A stretch of DNA of 64,000 bases from Amoeboaphelidium protococcarum. Lineage: Eukaryota; Aphelidiomycota; Aphelidea. The DNA lies in contig JALECJ010000258.1 of the NCBI GenBank assembly GCA_023515745.1, positions 1,182,501 through 1,246,500 on the forward strand, read 5' to 3'. Shown here piece after piece: positions 11,141-26,142 of this stretch. Each line of letters begins with the position of its first letter. The stretch's first letter is position 1. Below the pieces are notes generated by a model. That model saw only the letters and a program-made list of their open reading frames with translations, did not search any database and was not told where the DNA came from. The translations under genes were made by a program, and so were the position numbers.

Positions 11141-11917
11141 TTGTGGGATATTTTGCAGCATTTTAACCCCACAATGAGACTTTTGCTTTTAGGGGCTCTG
11201 CTATCTGCTGTTAATTACGCTCACACTATCGTGAATGGGCGCTTAGTTAAGCCATTGGACGTGGATTATGGCTGCAAAGGATCAAATGCGCCAAGCTATT
11301 TTGGATTTCCGCGCGGTGGTGCTGCTCGTAAAGATCTGCTTGTTGATGTCGACAGCGTGACAGTTTCTGTGCCGTCTGGTCAAAGCAAGTAGTTTGTAAT
11401 TCAGGAAGATGACAGTGTAGATCATGCAGCTTTATTGCAGCTGTAAGTCTATGGCTATTTGAAGGCAGATATTGTGGTCGACACAAAGCCAATCAAAATT
11501 CCAGGGACGATAATATCGAAGAAGACCGTGTTCAAGAGTGCAGTGGCATCGGTTCAAGTTGGTGAAGGCTCTGCAGATGATAAAGATAGCGCTTTGAAAT
11601 CTGGTACTCAATCAGATTTATCTGCCAGTAAAGTTTCTGCTGGTAGTGCGAATGAAAATAAAGTATTGATCCTCATTCCAGGTTGTGACTTGGTTGTCGG
11701 CGGGTGTCCTATTTAGAAAAATCATTTCTACACTTTCAAGACTCAGGTAGAGGCTGGTTCTGGAAAGTTCTTAGACTTTGGAGATAGCGATGCACTATGG
11801 GTTTATTTTGACGCGTTTTTACAGACTATAACCGTGCCTGACCACAGTATCGGTGTAGCTGATTAGATTGCTTTTTGCGTTGGTGTCATGTTGTCCAAGA
11901 AATCTGTTTTTGCTTGA
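11141..11917 (+). CDS. Predicted secreted protein of unknown function
   Basis: 258 aa from ATG 11141; a second in-frame ATG at 11174 starts directly on a strong signal peptide (MRLLLLGALLSAVNYAHTIV) and is the likelier start (247 aa). The mature part is beta-rich with no membrane span, contains a Ser/Lys/Asp-rich linker (about residues 145-175) and two cysteine pockets (YGCKGSN, and PGCDLVVGGCP), plausibly disulfide-bonded. TAG is read as Gln in GQSKQFVIQ and GCPIQKNH. It ends at TGA 11915-11917. I do not recognise the family; a secreted or ER-lumenal role is inferred from the signal peptide alone. Confidence 0.7.
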
Positions 11918-13631
<1,714 letters not shown>

Positions 13632-13713
13632 CCTGATTGACCGTCCCATAGCATCAATTTACGCGTCACGCTGAAATCGATTTTATAAAAATGATTCTAT
13701 ATAGTGCATGTTC

Positions 13714-14163
13714 TCATAATACTTTTATAGATTTCTCCGCCAATTTTTTTATACCATGTCTTATCACAACAGGATCCAATTTCATCTCTTGATTTATCTT
13801 TGCAATCACCTGAGGATTGGCATCAAATAACATGCTCCATTATCTACAATAAACGAAAGAGAGACAGACAGACAGATATAATCATAATCATGCACATAAT
13901 TATAGATATACTTACCTTCCCTTGTTGAACCATTCGTGATTCTTGCGCATAGCGTAAGCTAGCTGATGACTTCCAAAGTTTTCGAATCGCCGAACAACGC
14001 CGCCATTCGTCAACACCAAAAGTCCAGCTTTCTTGAGCAAATTCTTGGTGTGTTCCTACAAAAAAGAAATGTTATTACCTTATGTTATACAAAGCTACGC
14101 GTTATTCCGTCTTACCGCTGGCACTTGATGCCGACTGATACAAAATAACTCGTATAAAGGCAT
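13714..14163 (-). CDS. MRPS6: Mitochondrial ribosomal protein bS6m
   Basis: Small-subunit ribosomal protein S6 of the mitochondrion. Exons 14163-14116, 14055-13916 and 13843-13714; 105 aa. Introns of 60 and 72 nt (GTAAGA..TTGTAG; GTAAGT..TTGTAG). The protein starts MPLYELFCISRHQVPA and continues GLLVLTNGGVVRRFENFG, then LFDANPQVIAKINQEM and LDPVVIRH, matching S6 in length, order and spacing. The second intron contains a GACA microsatellite. It is divergent from the first UBC9 gene with only 209 bp between starts. Supports a translating mitochondrion. Confidence 0.9.
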
Positions 14164-14372
14164 TTCTCTGTTCAGGCTTAGATAAGAGTCGCGAATCTTA
14201 TATTGTGATAAACGTAATTGAGAAACGATTTCACAAACGACCAAGCGCGTTTTCCTTTTTCAATTTTATTCATAGTGTTCCTCAATTGGTTTCCCTTCTT
14301 CATAAATCTCTCCGTTACAACATCACTAGAGACAGTCAGTAAAAGCTATATATAGGATTCTACAAAGCGAAA

Positions 14373-14858
14373 ATGACACAAGGTATGGCTGTGATGAGAC
14401 TGACCGAGGAGCGAAAGCTGTGGAAAAAAGATCATCCTTTTGGATTCATCGCAAAGCCAATGAAAAAGTCTGACGGCACACTGGATCTGATGAATTGGCA
14501 CTGCGCCGTGCCAGGTGTAAAGGGCACTCTATGGGAAGGTGGTCTGTACACTATTAAATTACATTTCAATGCAAATTATCCATCCGAGCCACCCAAATGT
14601 GTATTCTCACCTCCCATCTATCATCCCAATGTCTGGGAATCGGGCATGATTTGTTTGAGCATCATCGATCCGCGATCTGGCTGGAGACCGTCCATTACTA
14701 TCAAGCAAATTCTACTTGGTATTCAGTAGCTGTTGGATGAGGTAAACATTCATTCACCTGCTAATATAAAGGCAAATAATGTATATATGAGGAACAAGAC
14801 AGAGTATGCATAGATCATTAAACAGCAAGCTCAGAAGTTTAAAGAGGTTATTGAATGA
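14373..14858 (+). CDS. UBC9: SUMO-conjugating enzyme UBC9, paralogue 1
   Basis: E2 for SUMO, forming a thioester with SUMO and passing it to target lysines. 161 aa, one exon. UBC9 traits: basic N-terminal helix [15 protein letters not shown], the SUMO-E2 insertion [25 protein letters not shown] and active-site Cys in GMICLSI. Compared with human UBC9, Tyr87 is Trp (HPNVW) and Asp127 is Ser (NIHSP); both residues help deprotonate the attacking lysine, so activity or specificity may differ. The glutamine after LLGIQ is a TAG codon. A second, better-conserved copy follows 616 bp downstream, suggesting tandem duplication with divergence. Confidence 0.9.
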
Positions 14859-15474
14859 TACTGATTGTAGTAATGATTACGTAATTTTTGCATTCTTATG
14901 ATATTTTATATTGCTTGTGTAGTACACAAGTATATCAGCCCATCTTTCCAAGTGTTGTTTTTAAATGCTATTCTACGCGATGCTAAAGAGTTATGATGTG
15001 AAACGCGCGTCAAAACATGTTGGAAACCTTTGAGAGTGACCAAAGCGATGTACTAAACTTAAGCGGATTTTTTAGATTAAAAATCTTATAACATACAAGT
15101 TATCAAATAAAAGTAGTACATATCTAGTACATATAATATATCAGAATGTTGACTCGCATTTCGGAAGTGCACACTGGAAATACTCCTTTTAACAACATGC
15201 AGTTGTATACATTGAACAAATTCTACTAAGCTTTAGGCAAAAGAGTGAAGTGGAAAAGGAAGTTTACTTACAGTTGTTTTTTTTTACATCTTCTTACAAC
15301 GTCATTAGCTCCGCTTTTGAGCGTTTCTAGCCAATTCTGGAGCATTGTTAGCTTCACCCACGCTTTCTTTCGAGAGCAGATTTCCTTAAAACAAACGCGT
15401 CGCCAAATTTACTGTGAAACGTATCTCTGTCTGTCTGTGCGTCGGTCATCATCATTGGTGCATCTATATATAAT
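14859..15474. other. Intergenic region between the two UBC9 genes
   Basis: 616 bp, AT-rich in its first half. Contains GTTTTGACGCGCGTTTCAC-type sequence on the minus strand near 15002-15014, an ACGCGTC element at 15395-15401 and a CTGTCTGTCTGTG microsatellite near 15427. No degenerate third copy of UBC9 was recognised. Short ORFs on both strands look random. Confidence 0.4.
15395..15401. promoter_or_regulatory. MCB-like element ACGCGTC
   Basis: ACGCGTC is 74 bp upstream of the ATG of the second UBC9 gene, at the same distance as in several other genes of the window. Function inferred from position and resemblance to the fungal MCB box. Confidence 0.35.
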
Positions 15475-15957
15475 ATGAGCATAACATAGGTACGACTGTA
15501 GGAGGAACGAAAGCTGTGGAGAAAAGATCATCCGTTTGGGTTCTCTGCAAAGCCCAGGAAGAATGCTGATGGAACACTGAACCTCATGATATGGGATTGT
15601 GGAATTCCTGGTCCAAAAGGCTCTCTGTGGGAGGGTGGCACGTACATGTTGACACTTACATTTCCGGCCACTTATCCAGCTGCTCCTCCAAAGTGTCAAT
15701 TTAATCCAGTGATACTTCATCCAAACATATTTCCGTCGGGCACAGTGTGTCTATCCATCACTAATCCTGATAAAGGCTGGAAACCGTCTATCACTATTAA
15801 ACAGATCCTGCTTGGCATTTAGCAGCTGTTGCACGAAGTAAACAATGATGATCCTGCCAATGGTGAAGTATCAATGATCTATCGGTAGAATAGGCCAAAA
15901 TATGAGCAGATGGTTCGTGACCAGGCCAAAAAGTATTCCACCATGTCATTTGATTGA
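15475..15957 (+). CDS. UBC9: SUMO-conjugating enzyme UBC9, paralogue 2
   Basis: 160 aa, one exon, same family and role as the copy at 14373. Landmarks: [46 protein letters not shown] and the active-site Cys in SGTVCLSI. It keeps Asp127 (NNDDPAN), unlike paralogue 1, but has Phe for Tyr87. The universally conserved Gln117 (LLGIQ) is encoded by TAG, a clean demonstration of the recoding. An ACGCGTC box lies 74 bp upstream. This copy is the better candidate for the general SUMO E2 (inference). Confidence 0.9.
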
Positions 15958-16090
15958 ATAAATGGCTGCTTTCTTTATAAATTTTATCGCGTTTTATCGT
16001 ACCTTTTCTAGTAGTAATCTTTGACTTGTTTGTAGTTTAGATATATAGCTTGAAAGTGTCAATAATAATATTGATTGATACCTGATTAAT

Positions 16091-17599
16091 ATGGACTAAC
16101 AGTATGATGTAGTGATTAATGGAACCAGTCTTGCTAATTCTATCTTATCTGCAGCGCTGTCTAAAGCTGGTGTTAAAGTTTTACATATTGATCAGAACGG
16201 ATTTTATGGCGCGTTGTAAGGCACTGTGACTGCTGACTATCTTTTGAAGAGTCAATAATAATAAAAGATTAATAGCAATATTAAGAACGTGTCTTTTGAA
16301 TATGTATCTTGTGATACATTGAAATTAGAGGATCTCAAGTCTAAGCTGTAGAAAATATATATCGACGTGGTTCCTTCAGTATTGTATGCGGAAGGTGAAT
16401 TGATATAAAATCTAGTAAAGACTGGATTCGGTGAGTACTTGGAATTCCAACTTGTAAAAGGACATTACTATCTACCTTATGACTCTTTGAATGCTGATGT
16501 TAATGATGTGAATATAGAGGATAGTCTCCTACTTGCTGTTCCATAGACAAAGGAGGACGTGTTTAATAACAGTACGTTCTCCCTGGTGGACAAGAGGCGC
16601 CTGATGAAGGCTATTGACTCACTTAGATACAAGATTGATCAATAGTAATAGTAATAACTAGACACTACGTAGTAATAGTAAGAGGATGTCACTATTATGC
16701 GACACCAAGGTGATAACGATCAAAATTTCTGTGAGTATATTGATAGTTTCCGTTTGCCTGTGAATTTTGATGTGATGCTGAAGGATATTGTGACATGTAA
16801 ACTATCTTCAGTGGACTTGAGTTGGTAGCATTACATGACGGCATTCACAAAGTACGTCAAGTCTATTGGGAAGTATGGCAAGTCCCCATTCTTGTATCCA
16901 CTTTACGGTATTTCAGAGATTTCACAGGCCTATTGTCGTGTCTCTGCTGTCCATGGATCTACCTTTATACTCGGCTATTAATCACTAGAAGTATCGAATG
17001 GTTAGGATAATCAGACTAATGTAAGAATCAAATTTGAAGGTACTAATTCTGGTGGTGACTCTAATATTTATGAGTGTCAGGCTAGATATATCGTACAGGA
17101 GTTAGAGTAGTAGCGTGGTGATACTGCTGCAATGATTGTGAATCGTATAGTATTTGTTTTTAGCTTGTCGTAAGAAGATCAGGGATTGATTAAAGAATAA
17201 CAATTCATGTAAAGTGTTATAGTAGCCAGTGTTCTACCTGGCTAATACGTCTATATACGCGTGCAAGACTCAACTTCAGAATGCTGCCCTCCTGGTTATG
17301 TTATTTTGAACATGTTCACTATCTGCAATGATACATCAATGCCAGATCTGTTCTAGAAATGTGCTGAAAAATTGGTGACGATAATATCGAATGGTAATCT
17401 TAATCTAACTGATTTGACATTACTGAAGATATTATTCAGTGTTGAGAATGTTCCCCGCAATGACTTTGCTTTCACTCTGGATGATCATGTCATGCTGGCA
17501 GAGGAGAAGTTCAACTTGATAGTGGCAAAGTTGGGAGTAAATAGAAAATTCTTTTAAGCAGATGAGAGTCAATCTTCAAAAGACAATGATAATCAATGA
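16091..17599 (+). CDS. Rab escort protein (REP/CHM; Rab-GDI superfamily)
   Basis: REP presents newly made Rab GTPases to geranylgeranyl transferase II. 502 aa, one exon. Landmarks of the REP/GDI fold: N-terminal YDVVINGTSLANSILSAALS (degenerate FAD-like fold), ALSKAGVKVLHIDQNGFYGA, VPSVLYAEGELIQNLVKTG, then FLYPLYGISEISQAYCRVSA and HGSTFILGYQ. Length and the SKAG/DQN-x-FYG blocks favour REP over GDI, which is shorter and better conserved. Residues about 184-197 form two Gln runs encoded almost entirely by TAG/TAA (16640-16681). A further 15 or more reassigned codons occur. Ends at TGA 17597-17599. Confidence 0.8.
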
Positions 17600-17638
17600 A
17601 CAGAATACTATTTAAATTGGTACTATTAAATCAAAACT

Positions 17639-19918
17639 TCAAATCTCTGGCTGTGGAAATACATTAGTTTCATTTCCCACCATATTCCATCCAGTGAACA
17701 TTAGTGAGAACGCTCTTACCCAACCTAATTTATCTATAAGTCTTTGAGGGATAATAGGAACGTTAGCAATTGATTCTTCAGTGATATTATAAAAGTTTAC
17801 CACCATCCGACCAATTTTGACGTTTAGTTTATTGAATCTTAAAGATATTCGAAAGTTTCGCGACCGCCTGGTAAATCCAATGGTTCTGGTCACATTACGA
17901 AGAGCCATGAAAGCCCTGGTATCGTATCGCATCTTGAACTTGAGCCCGGCGTCTCGCATCAATTGCTTGGCATCACTCTAATTCGAGTAAAGAAGTGGGA
18001 TACGCACGTCCTCAACATTTAACATTGGAGGCATAACAATGACGGACTCATCCCGGCGCGACGTGTTACGCCCAGTTACCCAACCCACAGGCCGATTAGT
18101 GAGGTACGGAGGTAAGAATACAGAGATATCCATATCATCTACAGCTATGGTGCAGTTAAATGGATTGGCGAGGAATACACCGACAGGCAAAAGACCAATT
18201 ACTAGCCTAAATCCTAATCGCACAGTAAGGCCTTGAACAACATCGCCCAGACCATTGGAGCCAAACACGGGAATATCTTTAAATAAACGACCGATGGCCA
18301 ATTAGTTGCCAATAATAGGACCCAATTTTAAATACTTTTATCCTACATTAACTGATCTCCTCGCCAGCATCTACTACACGGCGCCCATTAACGGCTAACC
18401 ATACATCAAAGGAGGATAAGCCTGTGATACATGTCGCGCATCAGGCAGTACAAACGTGGAGTTGATATCAATATTATTACTCTCAATGGAAACATTATTG
18501 TTGAAGACTAAATCTTAGTTATGATAGAACGACATCCCACTCAGCGAGAACGGCATATCAGAGTAATTTCCAGTTATGAGCGCTTTCAAGATTGCATTGG
18601 GCACTAAATTCTCCACCACATATTCATAACCAGGCTATTTAATAATGTAACCATATATCATTACAGTAGTGTTGGCATGAGGTTAAAGATTCATATCGCG
18701 AACAGTCACGTTAGCCACCGTGACATTGGTGTAATTCAACTGCACAAAGTAGATACCTAGCTATTCAAAATGCAGAGCCGTAGGATTATGGAACGTGGTA
18801 GCAATAGTAAATGGCGTTGATCTAGTGTCCATAGACTGAGAGCCATTAGCCGTTATATTCTCATATGGAGCAATCAGATTATAAAATTCTGGAATTCTTG
18901 AGTATGTCGCATCGTCATCATACATGGTCAGATTTCCGATGCTCAGGTACTCTGAAGTATAATACATAATGCTATCATCACCAGCCAATAGACCAGCTAT
19001 CTGCTGAAAGAACCATCCGACTGACATATCTTCTGCTCTGGCACTGTTAGGAAAGGTTGCAGTGGTGTTCCGTACCATGACATACTTATTAACAGGCAAG
19101 TCGTTGATCTACAACAATCTAATACCACCTACAAGTATCTGCACCAGGCCGACAATGACATCAATTTTGAGTATCACTGGCTTATCATAATCTATCAGAA
19201 CGTTATTGATATCAGACAGGGGCAACGAGGATCCCAATGACGATGAAGTCACGTTGGCGACGCGCCTCCTGTTATAAGCATCTCGATGAGTTAAAATGTG
19301 ATCGGTCATCAAGGTGAATGTGTCAAAATCGTGAACCACAAAATCCAAATCTAATGTGCAATTATACCCAGCTCGTCTGTACAGTTTCATCTCATCTTGT
19401 GTCATATAAGATATGCCCACCAGCTTCTCTGCGGAAGTTCCATTGACGAACGGAATCACGTAAGACACGCGAACTCTGAGAGAATTTTTCACTACAACAT
19501 TCACAGGAAGTCCAATTTGAACATAAGAACTTACAGATAGCGAAGCATTTTAGCCTTGCATAGGCCCAATCTTGAGAGCATTCAACTAGAACGCATGTAT
19601 ATCAAACTGCTCCGGATACATTACATTTACGCCGAGGATTGCAAGCTAGCGAACACCGTATGACAACATGTACGCAGTGAATATCATAAAAAGCAGTAGG
19701 CACACAGCGAGAATACACAAAATTCGATAGCACGCAGGCAGAGACGTATACCAGAGTATTGGCTAACTTTTCAAAGTTCCTGGGGTGGATGACGCAACTG
19801 CGCCTGCTTTGTAAGAATATCTGTCAATAAGAACGGGTCCTGGTACTTCATTGACACTGGCATTAGTATCTAATGCTGAACCCGGCAAACCATCTCTACT
19901 TCGTGACTCAATATCCAT
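17639..19918 (-). CDS. Large type II membrane protein with LEA/DUF3712-like repeats
   Basis: 759 aa, one exon. A cytosolic tail of about 60 residues is followed by one membrane span (ILCILAVCLLLFMIFTAYML, about residues 66-86) and a ~670-residue exoplasmic part rich in beta strands and N-glycosylation sequons (NVTVANVT, NNVSIESNN, NGTS). Segments such as ALKIGPMQGQNASLSVSSYV and MNLQPHANTTVMIYG recur in a loose repeat reminiscent of fungal DUF3712 or LEA-2-like domains; this is a resemblance, not a proven match. A second frame is open at 18350-18420 (reading SSFDVWLAVNGRRVVD), so a small intron there is possible. It probably sits in the plasma membrane or vacuole; function unknown. Confidence 0.65.
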
Positions 19919-20151
19919 ATGATAATTGTCCAGGTTTTGCAATATTAAAAGTATTCAATATGTCAAAAAACTTCTTTACTAGACCTACTGCACGATTACC
20001 TCTTGTGAGAAAATCACGAGAAACGACGCGGCAGATCTGAGTGGCGCAATCGACCCAAACAGGCAATTCACGCCGGTGAATAAAGACTTGATATATGGTA
20101 TACACATGGTGAAAGATGAAATGATATGAAACATATGTATTACCTATTGAT

Positions 20152-23100
20152 TCATTGATTGGATGCTTAAATGGTATCTTTCTAAGGAGGCGGTGGTGCA
20201 TCAACCACAAGTTAACACTGTCTGACAAATTACAGCTTCTCTTCAAGTTGCAACAAAACTGCTTTGACATCTTGTTCTTCAGTCGCAATTCTGTTCTACG
20301 GATTGTTGCCCATATAATCGAGAATCACGTTTAGTTCATCTTGATATATTGTCAGCTACTAGAGTACATTATCGAAATCTCGCGCTACTTAACTAACCAG
20401 TTCCCCATTCACCAATACAACTTGTGCATGATCTTCTCTATCACGAACTGATTCCAAGTACCGTCTGACTTCAAATACTATAGACTACACTTTACTCTGA
20501 TTCGAAGGATAAGTGCTGCTGGAGGGTCGACCATAATTGCGTTATAAGCCATGTTGCTCTTTCTATAAACTGTTCTAAGACGTCTTCGTTACACCCAAAG
20601 TAGGCAAGGTACTGAGATTATCGGACGTGTTAGCTGAGTTAGTTCCTCCTAAAGCTTTCATCACTCTCTCACCCAACCACTTGGACGCTTCAGACGTTGG
20701 GCTTTTACTTGTGCGAGATTTGCGCAAGACTGAGTTTGTATAAACTTTCAACTTCTTCACATCACGATCACTCAATAGCTTCTTCTGTCGCCGCTTGGGA
20801 ACTAGCAATGCTTAATCTAGCTGATGAGGAATCGAGTGGCCCAGATTCATATCAGTAAACTCAGGCTAAGGACAAGTATAGTGTTCAGTAATTGCAAATG
20901 ATTTTTAGTTATCAAGGAATGGAGTGGCCTCCTACGACACTCGAAGCTTAGACCTGTTCAATTTAGCATTAATGCACTCTTCAAAAAGCACAACATCATA
21001 ATCGTTAGAATCCTCGCGTCTTCGCTCTTCTATAAACTAAGTGAATGCCTGAGTTTAGAATAAGCCTTATATGAATCCAGTACCATCATCAAAGAATTAA
21101 GCCAGCATCCCCTACTGCTTATTGTAATCTTCAGGAGATTCGACAGACTAAATCACAGCTCTATAATCTTTTAGCAGCGATGACCAACAGTGCACAAATG
21201 CCTCATATATCTTATCTTCCTGAACAGCCACCGCACAATGACAATGATAGTCTTGGAGACACTTCTCATGAACGCATACATGGCAATTAGTACAGACATA
21301 GACAGATGATTGTGTAACATTTTACTCAGACTGAGCATTGCTGCGATGCTTAAAATGAAGATACTCTAAACCTTTATAAATCTGTCTCAAAGCGTTTGTG
21401 AAAACGACAGTAGATCTTACTTCCAGAGAACAGTGTGCACAAACACCAACTGGTAGAGATGACTAAGGCAGACTAATCATACTAGCACTAGGAGAACTAT
21501 CGTGAAAAGCAACGAACAGTTACTTGAAACTGTGAGACAGCATTACAACATTACGGATGCTCGGATTGGCCTGATCTTTGGTGACATAATGAATCTCTGG
21601 ATACTACTTAATCTGGCAGATTTGATATCCAAGATGCTCCTATGATATTTTATGGACATTAACCAATACTCTGTCAACGGTCTCTTTAAACGGTTCCAAT
21701 GCTCTGAAGGCTTCCACCTAATAACTGGATACGGGAGCCACTTATAAGCTGTCTGAATTAGAAGAGTTAGATCTAAACCAGCTGCTTATGCTGGCAAAAG
21801 ATGACGTCTTTTTACTTGCGGCACTTTATCGATCAGCAGCGTTCATGCTCACATGCTTCTACTTTCCAACCACTTCTAAATCAGATGCAATGTGCTGTTA
21901 TTATAACTAAGTCTCGGATGATCGTAAAATTTATGAGCCGGACATGGTTAGATCCAATTAAGACTGCATGTTAGAAGAGGTAGTCAAGATGGATACATTG
22001 TCAATAGATGAGGAGACAACCACCTGCCGCTAAGATTACTATTCCGATTGACTCTACTCCACAGACTCCTCAGAAGATGACTACAATCGCTAAAAAGTGT
22101 CAACCATCTCAGTGTACAGAGATCCCTAAGATTCCAATCTACGTTCCATCAATGAACTGGCCTTAACAGCCTCAGACATGCTATGCGAGGACTGCTAGTC
22201 AGCCTATAGTTCGGGAACTTTAGGCAATGTCTTCTCCATAGATATATGACGGCTATGACTTGGCACCATATCAGATCTTCTTTTGAAAATAGATGAGCTG
22301 GACTACTAATTGGAAACATTCTTCAAAGTGAACGGAATTTACAGTTTCTCTGCCTAAACCGTGATGGACAGCTTATTATACTCTTTATAAAGTGACACTT
22401 TGACATTTTCAAGAACATTCTTCTGAATCTCTTGCCTGTTCACATCACATGCATTCCAATCTGAATCTTACAAGTAATTCACCCATTCTTCAGATGTTGG
22501 CTAATACTCATTGTTAACAGCAAAATTCTTCTTCAACCTCAACAACAATTTCTATCGCTCCTTTCCAGGTAGAAATGGCGCATCTGGCTTTTCATCCACC
22601 AAACTCAGGATATTGTCACGGCTATTCGGAGCATAATAAGTCATGGAATGATCATCAAGATCTACAATCAGCACATCACTGGGTGGTCTTTCTCTATTCA
22701 ACAATTATGATTACACACCTATTATGTACGGTATAGGAGAGTGAATGTACTGAACTAGTTTTGCAGGTAACACCGGTACATATATGTGATGCCAGTAAAA
22801 TGGAAACATTAACGATGTTATTAGTTCACACGCAGGAGTAAGAAGTTCTGCGTACTTTGACATGATCAGGACTTTACGCTCCATCGATATAAACTCAAAA
22901 AGTCTAACAAGATTTTCCACTCCAATACTCGCAATCACAGGTATTGCTTTAAAATCTCTTATTGCTGGCAAGTAATTAGCTGGAGGACGCGAACACATCA
23001 AGCGCATATCACTCATAGTAAACGACACGTCTGTCTTGCCCAGTGGCGGAAGAGGAACATAATGCGACAGTTGAAGACAATAGCTCTCGAATGCAATTCT

Positions 23101-23859
23101 ACTTCCAACAACCCGGTGATTAGTTATCGAAGCGTGTACATACTTGAGCCAATCCTTGAATAATCCAAAAAATGGCCAGCGACTTACAATACCAAGACAT
23201 CGCGGTACAAAAATTTAATTGGCATCAATATACATTCCAATATAAGGCTCATATTGCCCTTTTAAAATCGAGAGCTTCTCTTTCAATACCATCAAATCTT
23301 CTTAAAATGCTTCTTTCATCTGTATTTCAACCTGCCTCAGCTTTGTTCGGACATGATTAACATACTCTAGATCAGTGTCGGACAGATGATCTTTTTTCCA
23401 CAGGTCAGCCTATTTCTAATAATTCTGACAGCAGCTGCTTGGCATTTAAGTAAGAGGCTCGTAGAAGGTCATACACATGGCATACTGCTTAGCGCCAATC
23501 TCATCAGTCATAACAAAGGAGTGATACTTATTCAAAGGAGCAGAGTCAACCAACTGCAAACCACCTTCCGGGAAGCAGAACATCCATGTGAATTAAGGCA
23601 GCCTCTTCGCAGCCGCTTTCCCCTCAAATGATGTAGATAATGAGCCAGACTGATGAAAGAATTGCAGCTAAGGCTAGTACTATACATTGAAGGGGTGTGC
23701 AGGAATGCTATCATTCTGTGCATGTGATAACTCTCTAGATCTATTGTTGTTGTTAGACAGTGAATCGTTTGAGCGGCGGATTGTTTCACGCTGATCGAGC
23801 TGCTTCAAATCCTCTCCGAGAGAGTAGCAGAATATTCCATCAATGAGATTTTCATCCAT
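20152..23859 (-). CDS. DENN-domain protein with a C1-like zinc finger
   Basis: DENN proteins are usually guanine-nucleotide exchange factors for Rab GTPases. 1235 aa, one exon with many TAG/TAA glutamines. The tripartite DENN module is visible: upstream part with EGGLQLVDSAP and SFVMTDEIGAKQYAMCMTFY, core ENLVRLFEFISMERKVLIM with LMFPFYWHHIYVPVLP and SPIPYIIGV, and a distal dDENN-like part FEECINAKLNRSK (near residue 960) with FTQFIEERR. A serine-rich, probably disordered stretch follows the core. Near residues 800-875 lies a zinc-finger half-site, CTNCHVCVHEKC with CxxC-x4-H-x2-C spacing, plus an upstream CAHC. The C-terminus is a coiled coil. Subfamily not resolved. Confidence 0.8.
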
Positions 23860-24069
23860 GTAATTTGCCGTAAATATATCTAATTTTCAGACTTTTGGTA
23901 TGTTACGATTATTTATTATTAGAAAGAAGTAGTAAAATGATATCATTAATTATAGGATATGGTAGTGTCGTTGACTACGGAACTTGATATCAGATAATCA
24001 AGATTTGTGGCACTAAAAATAACAAAAGTGGTTTTAACCAATGACAGGTTATTATATTCACAACAATTA

Positions 24070-24753
24070 TCAATGGTCTTCAAAGGAGTCACCTGGACAG
24101 TTTTAGTTCATATCATTCTAATCATCAAATGCGCAACCGCAGTATATGCAATAAAAATATTTTGTACGTAGCTGCTCTGTAATAATTTTAAGTCGCGACT
24201 CTAATTGATCAGTAGCCACGGTATCTTCATCGTTATCAGATACTTAATCTATTTCGCCGTGTTTATTAGTCAAAGTCTCATACACCTACTGAGCTTGGTC
24301 AACAAACTTTTAAAGAGTCTTCAGCCGCGCCTGTGCCTTAGCTCGCCGCCTGACCATCTCTACTGATTAACTGGCATCTTGTTTACGCGGCATCTACCTT
24401 TTAGACAAAGAAGCATATTGAGGGCGTTCTTCCAATTTTGGCCTCTTGCATGCTGACACAGAAGCTTATAATTAAAGCTCTGAGATTTAATCAATCTACT
24501 CATTAGTGTCCTAGTTTTTCTGATAGCCCAGTTTTTGCAGCAGTTTAAATCCTTTATTCGATTCGTCCAATTTAGTTATCAATCCATCCTCAAGATTCTT
24601 TCTCTTATTTAGGCTAACACGCTTCACTGTGTTGCTCCCAGATTACGATTTGCGCTACCTTTCAGTCGCATGCATTTCACTGATAATCTGATCAATATCG
24701 TATTAATCTTCATCCTCTTCTTACACCACTTTGTCATCTTGAGCGTGTTTCAT
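24070..24753 (-). CDS. GPATCH11-like protein (DUF4187), G-patch degenerate
   Basis: Predicted nuclear RNA-binding protein of the GPATCH11/CENP-Y type. 227 aa. The C-terminal DUF4187 zinc knuckle is clear: LRTKYFYCIYCGCAFDDQND then NCPGDSFEDH. The G-patch position reads NKGFKLLQKLGYQ but lacks the glycine-rich continuation. Between them are basic, Gln-rich helices. Chosen start: ATG 24753. A TGA lies in frame just upstream, preceded by an open stretch reading DADLFLTSKR that resembles the N-terminus of the family, so a missed exon junction or sequence error is possible. The start lies only 74 bp from the divergent hydratase gene. Confidence 0.75.
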
Positions 24754-24827
24754 TTTCAACTTCTCGCGTTTTGATCACCTTTTTGAGGTTAAAAACAGAT
24801 CAGCATCTATAGTATTAGAACACTCAA

Positions 24828-26011
<1,184 letters not shown>

Positions 26012-26142
26012 TTATTGAAACGTCGATTGCTGAGAGGTCATTGCGGCATTTTAATTCCTCTTACAATTATTTAGCGTTCGCCATTTCGACACGCTCGGCA
26101 TTTTGTTTCGCAGTATCAACCACGTAACTATATACAGTATAT

